NCBI GenBank assembly: GCA_036260415.1
Contig: DASZZX010000016.1
Location: 1 to 6,964 of the forward strand
From: DASZZX01 sp036260415
Lineage (GTDB): Bacteria; Actinomycetota; Nitriliruptoria; Nitriliruptorales; JAHWKO01
Reading direction: 5' to 3'
Length of the DNA: 6,964 nt
Shown: one piece after another, positions 1 through 4,213 of the stretch
Numbering within the stretch: position 1 is the first letter of the stretch
How the letters are laid out: each line of letters begins with the position of its first letter
Notes under the pieces: model-generated
The model's database searches: none
What the model saw: only the letters and a program-made list of their open reading frames with translations
What the model was told of the DNA's origin: nothing
Position numbers and translations under genes: made by a program

Positions 1-92
1 CCCCTGGGCCACGGCGGTCGCCTCGTCGAACATCACGCCGAACCGGTACGCCCGACCGTCCGGGCGGCGGCTGACCCGAGAGGAGAGAGCAC

Positions 93-1480
93 GTGAGCGA
101 GGCACGCCCCTGGTGGCTCGTGGTCGTCGTCCTCGTGGCGATGGCCGCCCTGCTGCTGTCGGCGACCGCGTTCGTCGTCACCGTCGCGCCGGCGACGAGC
201 GTCCCATCCCCGGACGCGACGACCGAGCCTGACCAGGTGGCGCCTGACGGCACCGTCGCTGTCCAGCTGACCGAGTGGGAGGTGACGGTCGACCAGGCGT
301 CGGTTCCCGCAGGCCGCGTGATCCGGCCGTCACCAACGCGGGTGCCGTGCCGCACACGGTGGCGATCGACGGCGTGGAGGGCACCGAGACCCCGATGCTG
401 GACGATGGCGAGACCGCGACGATCTCGACCGAGCTGGCCCCCGGGACGTACACGCTGCTGTGCACCGTCCCGGGGCACAGGGAGGCTGGCATGACGAGCG
501 AGCTGACCGTCACCGCTGCTGGGGGGGCGATCCAGCCGCCCGACGACGAGGCCGGTCACGGCTCCGTGGGAGGGTCTGCATCCTCGGCTGCCACCCAGGC
601 GGAGATCGAGCGGCTGATGCGGGAGTCGATCGACGCGTTCCCGGCGGGGACCGAGGGTTCCGGTGCGCAGCTGCTTCGGCCGACCGTGCTGGACGATGGC
701 ACCAAGCTCTACGAGCTGGTGGCCGACGAGATCCAGTGGGAGGTGGAGCCCGGCAGGTTCGTGCAGGCCGTCGGCTACAACGGGGCGGTTCCCGGACCCA
801 CAATGGAGGTCGACGTCGGCGACAGGGTGACGCTGCGGCTCATCAACCGGCTCGACGACCACACCAGCCTCCACCCGCACGGGCTGAAGGACCACGCCTT
901 CGAGCTGGACGGGGTGACCTACATCAGCCAGGACCCCATCGGTCGCGGCGCGTCGATGGACCACACGTTCGTGGCGGACCAGCAGGCCGTGGTCACCTAC
1001 CACAGCCACCACATGAGCCTTCACCAGGTACCCAACGGGCTGTTCGGGGCGCTCGTCATCGGCGACTACGCGACGCTGGCGGGTGTCGAAGGGGTCGCGG
1101 ACGAGCAGGTCATGATCCTCAACGACGCCGGGACAATCGGGTTCAGCCTCAACGGCAAGTCGTTCCCGGCGACGCAGCCTTACCGCTACCGCAGCGGTGA
1201 CAAGGTGGTCGTCCACTACGCGAACGAGGGTCAGATGGCCCACCCGATGCACCTGCACAACCAGGACGGGACGGTCATCGCCAAGGACGGCTACCTGCTG
1301 CCACCCGCTGCCCGCTGGCAGGGCGACACGTTCAACATCGCCCCCGGCGAGCGGTTGACCGTCGTGTGCGACCTCGACCAGCCCGGCACCTGGGCCTGGC
1401 ACTGCCACATCCTGTCGCACGTCAAGCGGGCCGACGGCTCGATGCACGGGATGCTCACCGCGGTGGTGGTCGAGGAGTAG
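93..1480 (+). pseudogene. Cupredoxin-multicopper oxidase fusion, disrupted by a one-base frameshift
   Basis: This is a copper oxidase expected to act outside the membrane, oxidising a substrate (phenol-like, metal ion or nitrite-type; not resolvable here) at type 1 copper and reducing oxygen at a trinuclear cluster. The GTG start at 93 follows an AGGAGAG ribosome site. Residues 7-32 are a hydrophobic signal or anchor segment. The frame breaks between 320 and 326: the upstream frame reads ...VPAGRVI and the downstream frame resumes with AVTNAGAVPHTVAID, which needs one added base. Frame-corrected length is about 462 residues. The N-terminal cupredoxin has type 1 ligands H88, C124, H129 and M134 (C-x4-H-x4-M). 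The oxidase part has all four copper motifs: HPHG at 261, HSHH at 304, HPMHLH at 384 and HCHILSH at 437, with M451 or M454 as possible axial ligand. Domain 1 has Ser where a type 1 Cys would be, so type 1 copper sits only in the second oxidase domain and in the extra cupredoxin. Family call is sure; whether the lesion is biological or a sequence error is not. Confidence 0.85.
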
Positions 1481-1548
1481 CGCTCGAGCGACCGGGGCCG
1501 CCGCGAACCGACGCAGGCCTCCAGTGCGGGCGGGTGAGCGGTCACGGC

Positions 1549-1554
1549 TAGCGT
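1549..1554 (+). promoter_or_regulatory. Possible -10 hexamer TAGCGT before the dehydrogenase
   Basis: TAGCGT fits the actinobacterial TAnnnT -10 pattern and lies 29 bases before the ATG at 1578. A transcript starting about 7 bases downstream would carry the GAGAGGG ribosome site (1564-1570) in a short leader. No good -35 is visible at 17-18 bases upstream, so this is only a candidate. Confidence 0.3.
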
Positions 1555-2714
1555 CGTGCCGACGAGAGGGTGTGGACATGCGCATGGTCGTGTTCAGCGC
1601 GCGCCCGTACGACGAGGAGTTCCTCACCTCGGTGAACCGTGACCACGGTCACGCGCTCACCTTCCTCGACACCCGCCTCGACGTGACCACCGCCTCTCTG
1701 GCGAACGGCTTCCCCGCTGTCTGCGCCTACGTCAACGACGACCTCTCGGCGCAGGTGCTGCAGCGCCTCGCGGAGGGAGGGACCCGCCTGATCGCGCTGC
1801 GTTCGGCCGGCTTCAACCACGTCGACGTCGACGCGGCGAGCCGGCTCGGACTGACGGTGGTGCGGGTCCCTGCCTACTCGCCGCACGCGGTCGCTGAACA
1901 CACGGTCGGCCTGATCCTGGCACTCGACCGGAAGATCCACCGAGCATGGGCACGCGTCCGGGAGGGGAACTTCGCGCTGACCGGACTGCTGGGCTTCGAC
2001 CTCCACGGCCGCACGGTGGGCATCGTCGGGACAGGGACGATCGGCAGCGTCTTCGCCCGCATCATGTCGGGTTTCGGTTGCCGGTTGGTGGCTTACGATC
2101 CACGACCCGACCCGCAGGCGGAGCTGCTGGGCGTGCGGTACGTCACGCTCGACGATCTCTTCGCGGTCGCCGACATCGTGTCGCTGCACTGCCCGCTGAC
2201 ACCTGACACGCACCATCTCATCGACGCGCGGGCGCTGGAGCGGATGCGCGACGGGGTCATGCTGATCAACACCAGCCGAGGGGCACTGATCGAGACCACC
2301 GCGGTGATCGACGCACTGAAGTCGGGCAAGTTAGCGTACCTGGCCCTGGACGTTCTACGAAGAGGAGGCTGGCCTCTTCTTCGAGGACCTGTCGGACCGG
2401 ATCATCCGCGACGACGTCTTCTCACGGCTGCTGACGTTCCCCAACGTGATCGTCACCGGCCATCAAGCCTTCTTCACCGCCGATGCCCTCCAACAGATCG
2501 CGACCACGACTCTCGACAGCGTCACTCGCTTCCAGCGCGGCATGCCGTGGCCGTCCGACGTCCTCGTCGGCACCGCCACGCCGATCCCGCCCCGCAAGTT
2601 GGGAAGTGGTGGTCGAGGCTCACGGGCGCCGGCTGGGGCGCGCGGGCTTCGGGAGGAGCAACGAGCTTCAGCCACGCGCTGGCGTCCGAGCGGCTGTGGA
2701 ACTCGCCGAGCGGG

Positions 2715-2770
2715 GCGGGGAAGCTGGGACGGGATCGGTCCGAGGGGAGAACTGGGACGGGATCGGCCCG
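2715..2770 (+). repeat. Two tandem, imperfect 28-bp direct repeats
   Basis: Units 2715-2742 and 2743-2770 abut exactly. Their shared core is CTGGGACGGGATCGG(T/C)CCG, at 2724-2742 and 2752-2770, identical except one T/C difference; the 5' nine bases of each unit are more diverged. There are only two units and no spacer, so it is not a CRISPR array. The function is unknown. Confidence 0.75.
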
Positions 2771-2787
2771 CAGGACCGGATCCCGTC
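2728..2787. repeat. Inverted copy of the repeat core, giving two alternative hairpins
   Basis: GGACCGGATCCCGTC at 2773-2787 is the reverse complement of the repeat core GACGGGATCGGTCC (2728-2741), except for one bulged G. Pairing with the first copy gives about 14 base pairs around a loop that contains the second copy. Pairing with the second copy (2756-2764 with 2779-2787) gives a perfect 9-bp stem with a 14-base loop. The two folds exclude each other. No U-run follows on either strand, so a simple rho-independent terminator is not supported. Confidence 0.55.
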
Positions 2788-2903
2788 TTCGACCACTCTA
2801 CCCTCACGTCACTGGAACCTCAGCGGACGCCCTGTGCATCCGTCCATCCAGTGGCGAGGTTCCTGCCGTCCATGACCGCGTGACGCAGTATGACGTTGAG
2901 CGG

Positions 2904-2919
2904 CGGTCGTGGGCGACCG
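2904..2919. terminator. Small GC hairpin, possible terminator or protein-binding site
   Basis: CGGTCG-TGGG-CGACCG is a perfect 6-bp stem with a four-base loop, about 20 bases after the TGA that closes the frame-corrected dehydrogenase. No T-run follows. Hairpins without a U tail are reported as terminators in some actinobacteria, but chance is a real alternative in DNA this GC-rich. Confidence 0.2.
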
Positions 2920-3060
2920 GCGGTGTTGAGCTGCCGGCGAGGGTGGACGAGCGGTGGACACGGCCCATCCCGGGTGGCCAACCCCGAGCACCAGCTGCGA
3001 GCCCGCGCCTGCGCTCTTCGAGCGGCATGTGGAGGACACCCGACGAGCCCGTCGCGGACC

Positions 3061-3091
3061 TAGGGTATGCAGCGCGAGGGTCGAGTGGGAG
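3061..3091 (+). promoter_or_regulatory. Likely -10 element and ribosome site of the MerR gene
   Basis: TAGGGT at 3061-3066 is a good -10 candidate. It directly abuts the upstream in-frame ATG at 3067, so transcription from it would start near 3073 and exclude that ATG. GGGAG at 3087-3091 then serves the GTG at 3097. No clear -35 is seen at 17 bases; MerR-type promoters often have long spacers, so one may lie further upstream. Confidence 0.4.
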
Positions 3092-3096
3092 CCGGC

Positions 3097-3516
3097 GTGT
3101 CCGCGACCGACCAGGCGAGCTACCAGATCGGCGAGGTCGCCGACCGGGTGGGGCTGTCGTTGCGGACGGTCCGCTACTACGAGGAGGTGGGCCTGGTCGA
3201 GCCCTCCGGTCGCACACCCGGCGGTTTCCGTCTCTACACAGACGATGACGTCGCGCGTCTGCATCTGATCAAACGCATGAAGCCGTTGGGGTTCACGCTG
3301 GAGGAGACCCGCGACCTCCTCGCCGTGCGGGACGCGCTGCACTCGGGCGAGCTCGACGCTGCCGCCGTGACCGAGGCCGCCGCTCGCCTGTCGATGTACG
3401 CGGCCGCCGCAACGGCGAGGTGCGAGGAGCTCGGCGCGCGTCTCGCCGCCGCGGAGAAGTTCGCGGCGGCGCTACGGCGGGAGACCGTGCGGCACGCCGG
3501 GCGGGAGCACCCCTAG
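3097..3516 (+). CDS. MerR-family transcriptional regulator
   Basis: This is a DNA-binding regulator of 139 residues. The winged helix-turn-helix lies near the N-terminus (YQIGEVADRVGLSLRTVRYYEEVGLV), followed by the family's second helix pair (GGFRLYTDDDVARLHLIKRMKPLGFTLEE). The C-terminal third is an Ala/Glu/Arg-rich helix, likely the antiparallel dimerisation coiled coil. It contains one Cys (in ARCEELG) and no CxnC pair, so it does not look like a metal- or redox-sensing MerR such as CueR, ZntR or SoxR. The short tail also leaves no room for a large drug-binding domain. GTG at 3097 is preferred because it has GGGAG 5 bases upstream; ATG at 3067 has no ribosome site and overlaps the probable -10. 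The signal and targets are unknown. Neighbours are the broken dehydrogenase upstream and a small helical protein 154 bases downstream. Family certain, role open. Confidence 0.9.
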   Translation: MSATDQASYQIGEVADRVGLSLRTVRYYEEVGLVEPSGRTPGGFRLYTDDDVARLHLIKRMKPLGFTLEETRDLLAVRDALHSGELDAAAVTEAAARLSMYAAAATARCEELGARLAAAEKFAAALRRETVRHAGREHP

Positions 3517-3538
3517 CAGCGGGTGGCTCCGACGCTGG

Positions 3539-3583
3539 CCGGCTCGGCCCTCGTATGGCGGCCCCCGGACGGCTCGGCCTCGT
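3539..3583 (+). repeat. Short direct repeat between the MerR gene and the small ORF
   Basis: CGGCTCGGCCCTCGT (from 3540) and CGGCTCGGCCTCGT (3570-3583) differ by one C and lie about 30 bases apart. They sit in the 154-base gap after the MerR gene. They could be a paired operator or chance; nothing else supports a role. Confidence 0.3.
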
Positions 3584-3670
3584 CCGACCGGTCACCGGGC
3601 GACACGACCCTAACGCTACGTTCGGGCGCAGCCTGACGGGTGGGACATCGAGATCAGCGGGGGTCCGAGG

Positions 3671-3889
3671 ATGGCGAACGAAGAGGTGACCGGCACCCGG
3701 GACGAGCACTACGACCTGATCAGCGTCGCGTACCACGCGATGCACGGGGCCTGGAACTACGACCGGTACATCAGGGACGCCGAGGAGAACGGCGACGACG
3801 AGCTCGCCGACTTCTTCCGTCAGATCAAGGAGGAGGACGCCCAGCGCGGCGAGCGGGCGAAACAGCTCCTGGCCAAGCGGCTGCCCTGA
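3671..3889 (+). CDS. Small two-helix protein, possibly ferritin-like half-bundle
   Basis: This encodes a 72-residue, acidic, soluble protein with no signal peptide or membrane segment. The ATG at 3671 has GGGGG at 3659-3663 as a plausible ribosome site, 7 bases away. The sequence predicts two long amphipathic helices, about residues 10-39 and 42-70, joined by a short NGDD turn. The first has EHY and a YHAMH patch; the second has ELADFFRQIKEEDAQRGERAKQLL, resembling the second helix of ferritin-like proteins, but the usual ExxH metal motif reads EEDAQ, so a full diiron site is not evident. I recall short proteins of this type (TRDEHYDL...YHAL...) as uncharacterised ORFs in actinobacteria and cyanobacteria, but cannot confirm this here. 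If the fold is right, two copies would pair to make a four-helix bundle. It probably has its own promoter, though none is clear. Coding status is likely from codon use and protein-like pattern; function is unknown. Confidence 0.75.
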   Translation: MANEEVTGTRDEHYDLISVAYHAMHGAWNYDRYIRDAEENGDDELADFFRQIKEEDAQRGERAKQLLAKRLP

Positions 3890-3895
3890 CCGACG

Positions 3896-3945
3896 TCGCG
3901 CCGGCGCGAGCCGGGGCACCGCCCTCCGAACGGCGACGGCGGGGC
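3896..3945 (+). terminator. Tandem GC hairpins after the small ORF, possible terminator
   Basis: TCGCGCCGGCGCGA at 3896-3909 is a perfect palindrome starting six bases after the stop of the small ORF. A second stem pairs GCACCGCC (3916-3923) with GGCGGGGC (3938-3945), with one mismatch and a 14-base loop. Neither has a T-run after it. The position right after a stop codon favours a terminator, but high GC makes such stems common. Confidence 0.3.
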
Positions 3946-4031
3946 GTCCAGACCGGTGCGCGGCAGGTCGGCGCCGGGTTGGCTGATCGGCGCCCTTGCA
4001 TCGCCTCCGACCTCGCGGCGGCCGGCACGGC

Positions 4032-4043
4032 GTGTGATCACAC
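4032..4043. promoter_or_regulatory. Perfect 12-bp palindrome GTGTGATCACAC, possible operator
   Basis: GTGTGATCACAC is fully self-complementary and AT-richer than its surroundings. It lies about 135 bases before the presumed -10 of the amidase. Such a site suits a homodimeric repressor or activator (GntR- or CRP-like half-sites TGTGA/TCACA, but without the usual spacer). No regulator can be named. Confidence 0.35.
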
Positions 4044-4178
4044 CGACGAAGGTCGACGGTGACGCCCGACGCGTTGCGGCGGACTCGCTGACCGGTCACG
4101 CGACCGCTCCCGTGGGCGACCCTCCGCCAGGCTGGTGGGACCTGCGCCGGGGCACTCGCCTGCCCGATGTTGGTTCTG

Positions 4179-4207
4179 TAGGTTCCTGTTCTCCGTGACC
4201 ACCGGAG
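4179..4207 (+). promoter_or_regulatory. Possible -10 and a hairpin covering the amidase ribosome site
   Basis: TAGGTT at 4179-4184 is a candidate -10, 35 bases before the GTG start. CTCCG (4191-4195) pairs with CGGAG (4203-4207) across a 7-base loop. The latter is the Shine-Dalgarno sequence, 6 bases before GTG at 4214. A transcript starting near 4190 would begin with this stem, which could dampen translation. The stem is only 5 bp, so the effect may be weak. Confidence 0.35.
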
Positions 4208-4213
4208 TTTGAC

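Larger units (their letters stand above)
1578..2883 (+). pseudogene. D-lactate dehydrogenase-type 2-hydroxyacid dehydrogenase, frameshifted and with abnormal 3' end
   Basis: This is a cytoplasmic NAD-dependent D-2-hydroxyacid dehydrogenase, closest in style to fermentative D-lactate dehydrogenase (pyruvate + NADH to D-lactate). The ATG at 1578 was chosen because GAGAGGG sits 7 bases upstream; the frame is open further 5' but without a ribosome site. The Rossmann loop GTGTIG is at residues 151-156 and the substrate-binding Arg of NTSRG is R234. At 2352-2355 the sequence reads GTTC where GTC is expected. One extra T throws the frame off after LALDV. Removing it restores YEEEAGLFFEDLSDRI and then TGHQAFFT, placing the catalytic Glu near 263 and His at 295, normal spacing for the family. 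Homology-like sequence fades after FQRGM (about 2550), where the family normally ends at 330-340 residues, yet the corrected frame stays open to TGA at 2881-2883, adding about 105 Gly/Arg/Pro-rich residues with no family character. As written, the product lacks two catalytic residues and should be inactive. Confidence 0.85.
2566..3060. other. Region without a recognisable gene, holding a repeat/hairpin element
   Basis: About 495 bases lie between the end of dehydrogenase-like sequence and the MerR promoter. Several frames stay open, but their translations are Arg/Gly/Pro/Ser-rich and I recognise none of them. The stretch holds two tandem 28-bp units, an inverted copy of their core, and a separate 6-bp hairpin. 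Its lack of family resemblance together with the missing dehydrogenase stop suggests an insertion, replacement or decayed gene joined to the dehydrogenase 3' end. That is inference. Confidence 0.5.
3890..4213. other. Intergenic region before the amidase
   Basis: These 324 bases hold no recognisable gene. They contain two GC hairpins just after the small ORF, a perfect 12-bp palindrome at 4032-4043, and a more AT-rich end (about 4165-4213) with a likely promoter and a ribosome site inside a small hairpin. I looked for a ydaO/c-di-AMP riboswitch, which is common before cell-wall hydrolases in actinobacteria, and did not see its conserved GGGGGACCCA-like and GGGGTGAA blocks. Confidence 0.6.

Noticed and set aside
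1..92. Possible end or start of another gene at the left edge (minus-strand frame reading DGRAYRFGVMFDEATAVAQG, or a + frame reading PWATAVASSNITPNRYARPS)
   Set aside because: Both have protein-like codon use, but neither has a supported start, stop or ribosome site within 92 bases, and they contradict each other. Flanking sequence is needed.
521..527. G7 run as the site of the oxidase frameshift or a phase-variable switch
   Set aside because: The frame is the same on both sides of the run; the lesion lies about 200 bases upstream at 321-325.
1524..1577. Longer N-terminus for the dehydrogenase (ATG/GTG-type start at 1524)
   Set aside because: No ribosome site precedes it, the added residues are unlike the family, and it overlaps the likely -10. 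ATG at 1578 has GAGAGGG at the right distance.
2715..2770. CRISPR array
   Set aside because: There are only two units, they abut without a spacer, and no cas-like gene is in the window.
2566..3060. tRNA or other known structured RNA in the gene-free stretch
   Set aside because: No T-loop GGTTCRA-type box or cloverleaf was found; the hairpins there match no RNA family that I recognise.
3067..3096. ATG at 3067 as the MerR start
   Set aside because: It abuts the probable -10 TAGGGT and has no Shine-Dalgarno; the extra ten residues are not MerR-like. GTG at 3097 fits better.
2809..3342. 177-codon minus-strand frame across the gene-free stretch
   Set aside because: It runs into the MerR helix-turn-helix on the opposite strand, has no ribosome site and no recognisable domain.
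3890..4213. c-di-AMP (ydaO) riboswitch before the amidase
   Set aside because: Expected from context, but the conserved purine-rich blocks and 3' core are not found.
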